From contig NZ_LGHP01000003.1 of assembly GCF_001280845.1 (NCBI RefSeq), positions 216,131 through 280,130 on the forward strand: a DNA stretch of 64,000 nucleotides, read 5' to 3'. The position numbers and the translations under genes were made by a program. The first letter of the stretch is position 1, and the number at the start of each line of letters is the position of its first letter. Shown here piece by piece: positions 43,705 through 52,334 of this stretch. This DNA comes from Bacillus sp. FJAT-28004. Its GTDB lineage: Bacteria; Bacillota; Bacilli; Paenibacillales; Paenibacillaceae. The notes below the pieces were generated by a model that searched no databases, was not told the DNA's origin, and saw only the letters and a program-made list of their open reading frames with translations.

Positions 43705-45834
43705 ATGCGACAAGAAGAACAGACGCAGGTCAATTATTACGTTAGCCTGCATGGGGACGACCGCGCCCCGGGAACGGAGAGAGAGCCGTTCGCCACCTTG
43801 GATCGGGCAAGAAGGGAACTTAGAAGTACGGGAACCGCGGGGGTGCGCTCGGCAACGGTATGGCTGCGGGAAGGCACGCATTACGTGGGCGTGACGTTCG
43901 CGCTGACGGCGGAGGATTCCGGGACGGGAGAAGCTCCGATTCGCTACCGGGCCTACCCCGGCGAGCGTCCCGTCGTTAGTGGAGGTATGCGGATTCACGG
44001 GAAATGGGAACCGTACCGGGACGGCATCTGGGTATGCGAAATCCCAGAGTGGCGAGGCGTCTCGAAGGAGAGCTTGTTCACCGAGCTGTACGTGAACGGC
44101 GCAAGGCAGATACGGGCCCGCTATCCGAATACCTTAAATGGCGAACCTGCTTATTTGCGTCCTCTCCATGAACCGGCTACGTGGCCTCATGCCGAATTCG
44201 CCTTCGACCCCGTCACATTTACCGGCAAGGATTGGGCGCACCCGGAAGAAGCGGTCGTACACATCTTCGGCAAAACCAGATGGGGCAACCTGCAATGGCG
44301 CGTGAAAAAAGTCGACCGTGAAGCGGGCTTCATACATCTCGGCGACGGCGGCAATCAGATTAACGACATTATGCAAGGGGCCGATGGCACCGGCATCGAC
44401 GAGCGTTCCGATTATTACATCGAGAACGTGTTCGAGGAGCTGGATGCGCCGGGCGAATGGTATGCGGACCGGGAATGTGGACATCTCTATTATTATCCGC
44501 CTGTCGGCCTCGATCTCCGTGCTGCCGTCGTGGAAGTGCCGGTCTTGGATGGTATCGTCTTATGCAGGGGAACGCAACGGAATCCCGTTCGGCATGTATC
44601 GTTTATCGGACTAACCTTTAGGCATGCGGCGCCGACTTACCTTCAAGCTTACGAGGCGCCATCGCTTGGAGACTGGACGATCCACCGAGGAGGAGCCGTC
44701 TTACTGGAAGGGGCGGAGCATTGCGAGATCGCGTATTGCCGCTTCGACGCCGTGGGTGGAAATGCTGTGTTCATGAGCCTGTACAACCGGGGGAACCGGG
44801 TACATGGCTGCTGGATGCATGACATCGGAGAAAGCGGCGTTTGTCTGGTCGGCTCGAAGCCGCTCACGCTCGGTAGCCAGCATGCTTACCCTGCTGAAAT
44901 TACGGTCAGCAACAACAAAATCCACGATATCGGCGTATACGGGAAGCAGACAGCCGGCGTGTTCATCTCGGTCAGCCGGGACAATATCGTCAGCCATAAC
45001 GAAATATTCCGGCTGCCGCGAGCTGCTATCTGCATAAACGACGGCACTTGGGGCGGGCACGTCATTGAGTTTAACGATATCTACGACACGGTTAGGGAGA
45101 CCGGGGATCACGGCCCCTTCAATTCATGGGGACGAGACCGATTCTGGTGCATGTCCCAGTCCCACGGACCAGCGTCGCATGGCGCCGGGGATGTCTTTCT
45201 GGATGCCAGGAAGCCGGTCGTCATCCGCAACAATCGGTTCCGCGATCGCAAAGGATGGGGCATCGACCTGGATGACGGCTCTTCCAATTACGTCGTGCGG
45301 GAAAACTTGTGCATCGGCGTATCGATTAAACTGCGGGAAGGCGATCACCGAACGGTCGAAAATAATATTTTCGTGAACGGGGCCAATCCTCCCGGCATCC
45401 ATATTGGATACGAGGGGAACAGCGACCGGTTCATCCGGAACATCGTCGTCGCGGACAGCGAATGGGACAACCCCGAGGTCGACATCGATTTCCAGAAAGG
45501 CGTGTCCAAAGGCGTATTATATGAGTTCATCGGCCCTCCCGTTCATGGCGCATGGGTGCGGGAGCTGGATGGCAATGTGTTCTACAGCGATGTGGGACGG
45601 TTTCTTGCTAGAGTTCATTACCGTCCGTTAGGGAGCCGGACCGAGACGTACGAATGGTCCGATTGGCAGGCGATGGGTTGGGACGCCCATTCCGTATTCG
45701 GCGACCCGTTGTTCATCGATCCCGAGGGAGGCGATTATCGCGTTAGACCGGATTCCCCCGCGCTGGCGCTTGGATTCCGCAACTTCCCGATGGATCAATT
45801 CGGCTTGGAAGATGACTTCCCTGATTTCGGCTGA
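43705..45834 (+). CDS. right-handed beta-helix glycoside hydrolase (GH141-like)
   Basis: A 709-residue protein with the opening YYVSLHGDDRAPGTEREPFA and TVWLREGTHYVGVTFALTAEDSGT, characteristic of beta-helix enzymes assigned to GH141 (reported activities: alpha-L-fucosidase on rhamnogalacturonan-II and xylanase). Parallel beta-helix repeats fill residues about 300-600 (ISNNKIHDIG, VSHNEIFRLP, IEFNDIYDT). No signal peptide is seen, so it would act on imported material. AGGAGG precedes the ATG and it directly follows the permeases, ending this operon. The exact family and linkage specificity need a profile comparison. Confidence 0.75.
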   Translation: MRQEEQTQVNYYVSLHGDDRAPGTEREPFATLDRARRELRSTGTAGVRSATVWLREGTHYVGVTFALTAEDSGTGEAPIRYRAYPGERPVVSGGMRIHGKWEPYRDGIWVCEIPEWRGVSKESLFTELYVNGARQIRARYPNTLNGEPAYLRPLHEPATWPHAEFAFDPVTFTGKDWAHPEEAVVHIFGKTRWGNLQWRVKKVDREAGFIHLGDGGNQINDIMQGADGTGIDERSDYYIENVFEELDAPGEWYADRECGHLYYYPPVGLDLRAAVVEVPVLDGIVLCRGTQRNPVRHVSFIGLTFRHAAPTYLQAYEAPSLGDWTIHRGGAVLLEGAEHCEIAYCRFDAVGGNAVFMSLYNRGNRVHGCWMHDIGESGVCLVGSKPLTLGSQHAYPAEITVSNNKIHDIGVYGKQTAGVFISVSRDNIVSHNEIFRLPRAAICINDGTWGGHVIEFNDIYDTVRETGDHGPFNSWGRDRFWCMSQSHGPASHGAGDVFLDARKPVVIRNNRFRDRKGWGIDLDDGSSNYVVRENLCIGVSIKLREGDHRTVENNIFVNGANPPGIHIGYEGNSDRFIRNIVVADSEWDNPEVDIDFQKGVSKGVLYEFIGPPVHGAWVRELDGNVFYSDVGRFLARVHYRPLGSRTETYEWSDWQAMGWDAHSVFGDPLFIDPEGGDYRVRPDSPALALGFRNFPMDQFGLEDDFPDFG

Positions 45835-45850
45835 CTTCTGAGAGGAAGAC

Positions 45851-45980
45851 GCGGACATCTGATCCGTTATTACGAGTCAATCTACCCGTTTCCGATTGAA
45901 TCCGGACATCCGTTCCGCTAACGAGTGTATTTTGTAAGATCGAACCCGTATTTCATTGGAATAACGGAATGGATGTCCGC
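45851..45980. repeat. three copies of an intergenic CGGACATC motif
   Basis: A roughly 21-base motif occurs at 45851-45871 (CGGACATCTGATCCGTTATT after a G), 45901-45925 (direct copy, CGGACATCCGTTCCGCTAAC) and inverted at 45960-45980 (AATAACGGAATGGATGTCCG). Copies 1 and 3 differ at three positions and could form a long stem. The rest of this 377-base gap holds no gene. Towards its end it has two TTAATA..ATTAA stretches and a cre site. Confidence 0.6.
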
Positions 45981-46112
45981 TGAAGGTGGTGACGAGGCCA
46001 TATTTTTTGAAATAACGAAACCCCTGTCCTATCAGCACGAAGGCCAAGCATTGAGACGTTCTCACCATACCCCTGCTTAATACTATTAAGTGGGGAATTT
46101 AATAGCATTAAA

Positions 46113-46126
46113 TGTAAGCGCTTTCG
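46113..46126 (+). promoter_or_regulatory. cre site (CcpA operator)
   Basis: TGTAAGCGCTTTCG matches TGWAANCGNTNWCA except for the last base and contains the strong AAGCGCTT core. It lies 86 bases before the SLH-anchored enzyme, so glucose repression is expected. Confidence 0.7.
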
Positions 46127-46134
46127 ACCTTACG

Positions 46135-46162
46135 AAAAGGAGGTGAAACCGTTATGCCATAA
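46135..46162 (+). promoter_or_regulatory. strong Shine-Dalgarno with two-codon ORF (Met-Pro-stop)
   Basis: AAAAGGAGGTGA (46135-46146), nearly the full anti-16S complement, is followed after 7 bases by ATG CCA TAA. The main gene has its own GAGGGAGG further down. It may be a standby or stabilising ribosome site, or a trace of an older start. Confidence 0.5.
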
Positions 46163-46211
46163 AGGATCAGCTTCTATCATGAGTGAAAAATAAGAGGGAG
46201 GCAAATGAAAA

Positions 46212-49200
46212 ATGAGAGCAAAAAAGTGGTTGGCGATGGTATTGGCGTTAGTTTTGGCACTTCCTTTCCTGCCGGCGGCGAATGTGTCGGCACAAGCCCA
46301 GCAAGGCGGAACGTTTGTGCTTAACCCGGCAAGAACGATCGATAATTTGGAGATGCTGCCGGCGGCGGCGGCGGAACGGGACGATGCGATCACCATATTT
46401 AACGCGGGGGTGCCGAAATATTTTTGGATCAACAATTTTGGTGCAAGAAGCAGCGACTATTTGAAATGGACCGTGCGTTCGGATTTGAACGAAACAACCG
46501 ATTATTTTGCTTGGCTGCATTTGAAAGCAACGGCGGGTACGCAGTTCAAACTGACCGTTACGCAAAATCAATCCTCTACCGAAACGAATTTCACCAAAGA
46601 GCACAACGGTTGGGAAGTAGCGGAAGTCGGCGCACTGCAAATCCCGCCGGGGGAAAGCACGATCACGCTTACGAAGGTGACGAGCGCTGATCAGAATATC
46701 TCCATTAAGGGACTCGATATGATCCGCCACTCCGACAAGGCGGCATACTTGGACAGGGCAACCTCTTATAAAGCCGCGGGAAGCGAGCAACGGGCCAAAT
46801 TCGGCAATTCCGGCTACGGTTTGTTTTTCCAGTACGGCACATGGGGGTACCCGCAATTCGGATCGAAAAAGAACGCGGAAGATTCCACGAATGATTTTGA
46901 TGTCGAAGCGTTTGTGGACATGCTGGAAGATACGGGCGCAAGCTTCGTCATCTGGTCGATCACATGGTGGCAGTACAGAATGCAAATGCCTGTGCAGGCG
47001 GTTGATGACATCATGGGCGATTCTTCACTGACGACGGAACGCAATTTGGTGGGTGAAATCGCAGCTGCCGCCAAGGCCAGAGGCATCGACTTTTATTTGT
47101 ATTACCACCAAGGTATTCAGCAGGAGCCGGCTTGGAAGTCGAAACAAAATTGGCCGAACGATTTTACAAAATACGGAGTCGGAGATCGCAGTACATTTGT
47201 TGATAACTGGGAAAAAGTCGTTAAGGAAATAGGCACAACTCTGGGAACGAATTTGGACGGCTGGTTTTTCGACGATGGCTGTGTCTATTATCCTGCGCCG
47301 TTCGAGAGAATGGCCCTCGCGACGAAGGCGGGCAATCCGAATCGGATTGTATCTTATAATTCCTGGGAAGGGACGAAGATCACCGAGTTCCAAGATATGA
47401 TTTTTGGCGAAGGCACTTGGGGAGACATTACGGAGCCTACGGCGGACGGTATATTCCAGGTGGGCAGAGAAGCAGGCCTGCAGCAAGTGGGGATGCCGAT
47501 GTTGAATAACGACAACTGGGGCATTACGAGCCAGAACGAAACGATTGATCTGACAGTCAATACGAATACATTGATTGCCAATGTAAAGAGCGCATCGGAG
47601 AGAAAGGTGCCAATAGCGCTTAACATCAAAATGTGGGAGGGAGGCATGACCGGGGATTCGACGATTCAAGCTCTCTTTGCGTTGAAGAAAGCGATCCGTC
47701 AAGCAGAGCCAGAGCCGGAAGTGTTGGTGAACGATAACGACGCCCGGATCAGGTACTCCGAGAATACCGGCTGGACCTATGGCCCGAACGTCTACAGCGG
47801 CTACCATAACAACGACACCCACTATTCCAAAAGTACGGCGGCATCTCCGTCCGTCGAATTTGAGTTTACGGGTACCGGCATCGGCGTGATCGGCAATAAA
47901 GCGTCATGGTCTGCGAATGTGGACGTTTATATCGATGGAGATATCGCGACGGGCACGATTACGGGCAGCGGGGCCTTTAACGGCAGCCCCGAACAAAATA
48001 GATTCGAGGCTTACAAAAAGACGGATCTGCCATACGGGCCTCATAAAATCAAAGTGGTGTATAAGTCCGGAGCCCAAGAGGCGCAATTGGATGCGTTTAA
48101 AGTGTATAACAATACGACTCAGCCTCCAGAAGACGATTATCCTGTAAAAAATGTGCTGATTTCCAGCGAAAGCCATGAGATGGGATTATCATCGTCTATG
48201 CAAATGACGGCTTCGGTCATCCCGCAATACGCAAGCGACAAGTCGGTCGAATGGTCTGTCGGGGATGTTAACGGTAGTACCACAACTCTCGCCGCGATCG
48301 ATAGCAACGGATTGCTGACATCCAATCAGGCAACGGGAACGGTTAAGGTTATTGCCAAATCCAAATCAAATGGGGCAATCGTTGCAGAGAAGCTTATTAC
48401 GATCAAAGTGCTGCCGAAAGTGACAACGGTCTACGGAAACGACCCGGATGTCGTGAAGAAGGGCACGTGGACAACGAGAGCTACCAATAAATCGATCGAT
48501 TCAACAGAGGCGGGCGCAACGGCCAGCTACAGCTTTATGGGCAATATCATCGAATGGTATGGCGTTATCGGCGACGATCATGGCATTGCCGATGTCTATA
48601 TCGACGGCCAATATGTGACGAACGTAGATCTGTATTCGACGAGCCGAGAGACCGGAGCTTTGCTGTTCCGTTCGGAAGATTTGGGAGGCGGTCAGCACAC
48701 GATCAAAATTGAAGTGCAGGACAGCAAAAATCAAGCGTCGTCGAATAGTTATGTAGAAGTGTATTCTTTCCGAATAGAAGAATCTGTTAATAGTCCATCT
48801 ACGCACAAAAAGGAGATTAAAGATTTAATCGATTATGTTGAAGAACAAAAATTAACGCTGGATTATCCCTATCTCGTACCTGTGGTCAAGGAAGCTATCA
48901 AAAAAGCGCTGGAAGAAGCATATGTCATCTATATGAAGGATGATGCATCCGAAGCAGAAATCACGGCAGCTTATGAAAACCTTCTTGCGAAAGTGCAGTT
49001 AATGAGTTTTACAGGCAACAAGACGGAATTGAGCCATTTGTATAACTTACATGAAGACCTCGCACAAGGCGATGTGCCTGACGAAGTATGGGGAGTATTT
49101 CAGGCGGCATTGGCGATAGCGAAGGATACATTAGCTGATGTGAATGTATTACAGGCTGAAATCGATCTGGCAAAAAACGAACTACAAAGAGCAATCGATC

Positions 49201-50633
49201 GTTTGGGGACGATAGCGCCAGCCACCTATACCGTAACTTTCAATAGCAATGGCGGTAGCGATGTTTCTGACCTGTCCAATGTTACTAGCGGCAGCACGAT
49301 CACGGCACCTAATACTCCTGCCAAAACAGGATATACCTTTAACGGTTGGTACAAAGAAGCGACATTTAAAACCGCATGGAATTTTTCAACGGATAAAGTA
49401 GCGGGAAACATGACTCTGCATGCGAGATGGGTAGAGAATACACCGACACAGCCGACACAGCCGACACCATCAACACCAGAAATATCGAAAGACGGGATCA
49501 TCTTTAAAAACCTAAAGCCGAACAATGACGGAAATACAATAGTACTGATCGGTGAGCTGGATATGGATGCGGCTATAAAAGCTGCAGAAATCAAAAAAGA
49601 TGGAAGTAAGCAAATAACAGTACGACTTAACAGCAAGGAAGATATACAACAATATACGATAACCATTCCTTTAGATACGGCAGCAAAGGAAAAGGTTGAT
49701 ATTGTGCTGGAGACAGCAATGGGCAGCGTTTCATTACTGAATCATGTCGTAAAAGAGCTGGCAAATGATAAAAACAGCAAGATTGATCTAATTATAAGTC
49801 GTTCTGACAAAAATCAATGGACGAAGGAGACACAGCGACTTGTAGGAGATAGACCGATTGTAGATGTGAAACTTTTGCAAAATAATAAAAAAATAAATGC
49901 AACCGCAAAAGTGTTCATAAATTATGCTCCAAATGAAAAGGAACGGGCTGATTCTGAACATATTGTAGTATATAAAGTGGCGAAAGACGGTTCAATTGCC
50001 ATTGTAGCTAATGGCAAATATGATGCGGCAACCGGAACAGTTACAGTATCAGGACAAGCAAATGCAATCTATGCGGTAGGTTTTGTGAAAAAGACATTTG
50101 ACGATACATCAAACGTTAAATGGGCTGAAAAACAGATATCGGTACTTGCATCCAAAGGCATCATAAATGGAACAAGTGAAACTAGCTATTCGCCTGAAAA
50201 GAGTATGACAAGAGCAAACTTCTTGAAGCTGTTAGTAGACATCTTGGAGCTTAGCGCAGACGCCAAAAATAATTTTCATGATGTGGCTGAGGATGCACAC
50301 TATTATAAGCAGATTGCGATAGCCAAGGCGCTTGGCTTGGCGTCCGGTGTAGGAAACAATCATTTTAATCCGGAATCCGAGATTAGCAGACAGGATATGA
50401 TCGTACTGATAGATAGAGCGCTGAAGATTGCAGGAAAAGCGCCTAGCCTAGGGGATAAGTCTGATCTAGATTCATTTGCTGATGTGGAGGAAATATCTCG
50501 ATATGCATTAGAGAGCGTAGCGTCATTGGTGAGAGAAGGAATCATATCGGGCACCGGAAGTGGAATTGATCCGAAAGGAACAACAACCAGAGCGCAGGCA
50601 GCTGTGGTGCTTTATAACTTGTATAATAGGTGA
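46212..50633 (+). CDS. SLH-anchored multidomain GH29-like glycoside hydrolase
   Basis: A 1473-residue secreted protein. Signal peptide about 1-28; N-terminal beta region to about 190; TIM-barrel-like domain about 195-490 resembling GH29 alpha-L-fucosidases (GYGLFFQYGTWG, WSITWWQYR, YLYYHQG, and D349/D354 in LDGWFFDDG as nucleophile candidates). Two beta-sandwich modules lie about 503-635 and 736-856, with an Ig-like Big_2 domain between them (643-735). Then come FIVAR-like helices 862-1000, a Listeria-Bacteroides repeat 1005-1077, a TQP linker, a beta domain 1092-1290, and three SLH domains 1296-1473 that attach it to cell-wall polymer. Start ATG 46212 has GAGGGAGG 9 bases upstream. GC content falls abruptly near residue 856. 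Family GH29 is a best guess. Confidence 0.75.
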   Translation: MRAKKWLAMVLALVLALPFLPAANVSAQAQQGGTFVLNPARTIDNLEMLPAAAAERDDAITIFNAGVPKYFWINNFGARSSDYLKWTVRSDLNETTDYFAWLHLKATAGTQFKLTVTQNQSSTETNFTKEHNGWEVAEVGALQIPPGESTITLTKVTSADQNISIKGLDMIRHSDKAAYLDRATSYKAAGSEQRAKFGNSGYGLFFQYGTWGYPQFGSKKNAEDSTNDFDVEAFVDMLEDTGASFVIWSITWWQYRMQMPVQAVDDIMGDSSLTTERNLVGEIAAAAKARGIDFYLYYHQGIQQEPAWKSKQNWPNDFTKYGVGDRSTFVDNWEKVVKEIGTTLGTNLDGWFFDDGCVYYPAPFERMALATKAGNPNRIVSYNSWEGTKITEFQDMIFGEGTWGDITEPTADGIFQVGREAGLQQVGMPMLNNDNWGITSQNETIDLTVNTNTLIANVKSASERKVPIALNIKMWEGGMTGDSTIQALFALKKAIRQAEPEPEVLVNDNDARIRYSENTGWTYGPNVYSGYHNNDTHYSKSTAASPSVEFEFTGTGIGVIGNKASWSANVDVYIDGDIATGTITGSGAFNGSPEQNRFEAYKKTDLPYGPHKIKVVYKSGAQEAQLDAFKVYNNTTQPPEDDYPVKNVLISSESHEMGLSSSMQMTASVIPQYASDKSVEWSVGDVNGSTTTLAAIDSNGLLTSNQATGTVKVIAKSKSNGAIVAEKLITIKVLPKVTTVYGNDPDVVKKGTWTTRATNKSIDSTEAGATASYSFMGNIIEWYGVIGDDHGIADVYIDGQYVTNVDLYSTSRETGALLFRSEDLGGGQHTIKIEVQDSKNQASSNSYVEVYSFRIEESVNSPSTHKKEIKDLIDYVEEQKLTLDYPYLVPVVKEAIKKALEEAYVIYMKDDASEAEITAAYENLLAKVQLMSFTGNKTELSHLYNLHEDLAQGDVPDEVWGVFQAALAIAKDTLADVNVLQAEIDLAKNELQRAIDRLGTIAPATYTVTFNSNGGSDVSDLSNVTSGSTITAPNTPAKTGYTFNGWYKEATFKTAWNFSTDKVAGNMTLHARWVENTPTQPTQPTPSTPEISKDGIIFKNLKPNNDGNTIVLIGELDMDAAIKAAEIKKDGSKQITVRLNSKEDIQQYTITIPLDTAAKEKVDIVLETAMGSVSLLNHVVKELANDKNSKIDLIISRSDKNQWTKETQRLVGDRPIVDVKLLQNNKKINATAKVFINYAPNEKERADSEHIVVYKVAKDGSIAIVANGKYDAATGTVTVSGQANAIYAVGFVKKTFDDTSNVKWAEKQISVLASKGIINGTSETSYSPEKSMTRANFLKLLVDILELSADAKNNFHDVAEDAHYYKQIAIAKALGLASGVGNNHFNPESEISRQDMIVLIDRALKIAGKAPSLGDKSDLDSFADVEEISRYALESVASLVREGIISGTGSGIDPKGTTTRAQAAVVLYNLYNR

Positions 50634-50672
50634 CCGCCAACGTTCGGAACAAATTTACGGGGAGTGAATGCA

Positions 50673-51698
50673 GTGAAAATAAAAATGATTAGCACGTTGC
50701 TATCCATGGTTATTTTGATGACAGCGATTTTTCCGAGTTTTTTTTCTGTATATGCCGAAGATAAACAAGCCGAGATGCAAATACAAACAACATCGAATGA
50801 AAACCTTGCAAGACAATCAGGCGTAACATACCAAGCGAGCTCGGAAGATCCTCTTTATCCGGTTAGCAAGGCTTTTGATGGAGATCGTATAGATTGGGAA
50901 AACAGTCGATGGGCTGCCAAAGCATTTAATGACCAGTGGCTAGAAGTGGATTTTGGATCCGTCGTCACTTTTGACAAAATCGATATTTATGAATTTGATT
51001 ATCTTAAAACGATTAGAAACTGGAGACTTGAGTACTTTGACGGTTCAGATTGGAAAACGATAAAGACGGGAGATCGCTTTGCCAAAGGGTCTAATGTATT
51101 TACGTTTGAATCGGTACAAGCCCAAAAAGTGCGATTGTTTGTTGTACAAGCTGAAGGGGATTTTCCAAGCATTTGCGAATTCGAGGTTTATAATACGAAA
51201 GAAGCTCAGCCAGTCAAGAATACGGTTAGCTTTAACTCAAACGGAGGCAGTGCAGTAGCTCCGCTTACAGCAATACCTCAGGAATCGACCATTACGCTGC
51301 CGCCTCCGCCGACCAGGGATGGATATGTTTTTTTGGGCTGGTATACGGACAACAATACTTATGCCCATGAATTTACTAACATAACGCGAGTAAACGAAAA
51401 CACAACGCTTTACGCTAAATGGATATACGCTAAATTTTCTTTGAAAAGTTCTTCCGAAGTGAATAAAGCTTGGCTTGTTGCCCATATTGAATTTTCCCAA
51501 AACCTGAATCTTGATCATTATCTGGAAACAGGAAAAGCAGAACTCTTAGATGCTCTTGCAAATGCTGAAGAAGTATCCGAAAACCCGAGTGCACTTCAAG
51601 AGGATATTGATTTAGCAAATCATAATCTTAAATACGCGCTTTATAAAATGAGAGTGATACCAAGTAAGGACAAACTAGAAGAATTAATTAGTAATTAA
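50673..51698 (+). CDS. secreted discoidin-domain protein, probably truncated
   Basis: About 341 residues: signal peptide 1-27, F5/8 type C (CBM32-like) domain about 45-170 (SSEDPLYPVSKAFDGDRIDW, LEVDFGSVVTFDKIDIYEF), Listeria-Bacteroides repeat 178-240 (VSFNSNGGSAVAPL ... GYVFLGWYTDNN), and one FIVAR-like helical unit. It stops at PSKDKLEELISN, where a second unit would begin. No SLH or sortase anchor remains. The Listeria-Bacteroides and FIVAR parts are related to those of the upstream gene. GTG 50673 has GGGGAG 8 bases upstream. Confidence 0.75.
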   Translation: MKIKMISTLLSMVILMTAIFPSFFSVYAEDKQAEMQIQTTSNENLARQSGVTYQASSEDPLYPVSKAFDGDRIDWENSRWAAKAFNDQWLEVDFGSVVTFDKIDIYEFDYLKTIRNWRLEYFDGSDWKTIKTGDRFAKGSNVFTFESVQAQKVRLFVVQAEGDFPSICEFEVYNTKEAQPVKNTVSFNSNGGSAVAPLTAIPQESTITLPPPPTRDGYVFLGWYTDNNTYAHEFTNITRVNENTTLYAKWIYAKFSLKSSSEVNKAWLVAHIEFSQNLNLDHYLETGKAELLDALANAEEVSENPSALQEDIDLANHNLKYALYKMRVIPSKDKLEELISN

Positions 51699-51756
51699 AG
51701 TAATCAATAGCTGACGATATGGTGACTGACAACGGAAACTAGAATGAAATGCAATC

Positions 51757-51814
51757 AAACGGGCGGGACATGATCCATTCATGTCGCGCCCGTTTCCGCT
51801 GATGCGTTTTTTTT
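51757..51814 (+). terminator. intrinsic terminator
   Basis: AAACGGGCG..GACATGA pairs with TCATGTC..CGCCCGTTT around TCCAT. A run of T residues starts 11 bases after the stem. Confidence 0.75.
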
Positions 51815-51834
51815 CTTTTCTTCTGCGTATCGGT

Positions 51835-52029
51835 AGTTCTCATGTCTGCACCGACTGGAGGTGCTGGAAGCCGGAGCCGCGAATAGTAACGGCATAGGAA
51901 ATAGAAACGTTAATGGCGGAGCTAAAGGTAATTGGGAAAAGGAGCTTGCTCTTTCACCGGCATTTGCCGCGTACAGGAGACCAAAGATACACACGGGACA
52001 TGTGTGTTTTTTGCGTCTCCTCTTTTTTT
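51835..52029 (+). ncRNA. candidate structured RNA leader or sRNA with terminator
   Basis: A gene-free stretch with several short stems (GCCG/CGGC near 51870-51893, CGGC-ATTT-GCCG near 51958-51969). It ends in a strong hairpin in which AGGAGAC (51975-51981) pairs with GTCTCCT (52015-52021), with an inner ACACAC/GTGTGT stem and seven T residues. I could not match it to a known riboswitch class. It is bracketed by two terminators and followed by a short ORF, so it is either an attenuator or an independent small RNA. Confidence 0.35.
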
Positions 52030-52054
52030 GTCCAAAAACTTGGAGGGGTTAAAT

Positions 52055-52153
52055 ATGAATATCACCGTAAGTAAAGCTCATCTACACAAAGCATTAGTCC
52101 GCCCAAGCTTTCAAAAGATGAGACTAACCAAGCTAGGTGATCCGCCGAAGTAG
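52055..52153 (+). CDS. 32-codon ORF after the structured RNA
   Basis: A basic small peptide (MNITVSKAHLHKALVRPSFQ, ending RLTKLGDPPK) with a good TTGGAGGGG site 7 bases upstream, immediately after a terminator hairpin. Not recognised. It may be a regulated small protein or a leader peptide. Coding is supported only by the translation signal. Confidence 0.4.
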   Translation: MNITVSKAHLHKALVRPSFQKMRLTKLGDPPK

Positions 52154-52203
52154 AACAAGTGGATGGTGTAGAATTTTTGTTGCAATATATATAGTTTATA
52201 GGG

Positions 52204-52232
52204 TTGACACTATATTTTTTACATTGTGTAGA
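52204..52232 (+). promoter_or_regulatory. possible promoter of the Nif3-like gene
   Basis: TTGACA (52204-52209) is followed at 17 bases by TGTAGA, a poor -10. The 181 bases from 52154 to 52334 are otherwise very AT-rich and gene-free. Confidence 0.3.
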
Positions 52233-52334
52233 TTATTTTTTGAAATTACAATTAAATTAATCATGAATACGCTTTATTTCATGTTTTTATTTAATTACAT
52301 GTCATAATAAAACCTATTGGGGTGGATATAAAAG

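Larger units (their letters stand above)
35588..48780. other. high-GC block (possible acquired island)
   Basis: Base composition rises here. Sampled 60-base lines at 38101, 41221, 44461 and 46681 count 34, 33, 32 and 31 G+C, against 21 at 34621, 23 at 55021 and 15 at 49861. Codon choice follows (many GCG, CGG, CTG, GAC). The block holds one complete sensing-import-hydrolysis unit and part of the following SLH gene. No integrase, transposase or flanking direct repeat was seen. Exact edges are estimates. Confidence 0.65.

Noticed and set aside
35588..48780. Prophage or integrative element
   Set aside because: No integrase, transposase, phage or conjugation gene, no tRNA target and no flanking direct repeat was seen; only composition and content set the block apart.
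51835..52029. Cobalamin riboswitch
   Set aside because: ACAGGAGACC recalls part of the B12 box, but those bases form the terminator stem and the other conserved cobalamin segments are missing.
51861..52052. 63-codon ORF across the structured RNA
   Set aside because: It runs straight through the terminator hairpin and its T tract; the secondary structure explains this region better than coding.
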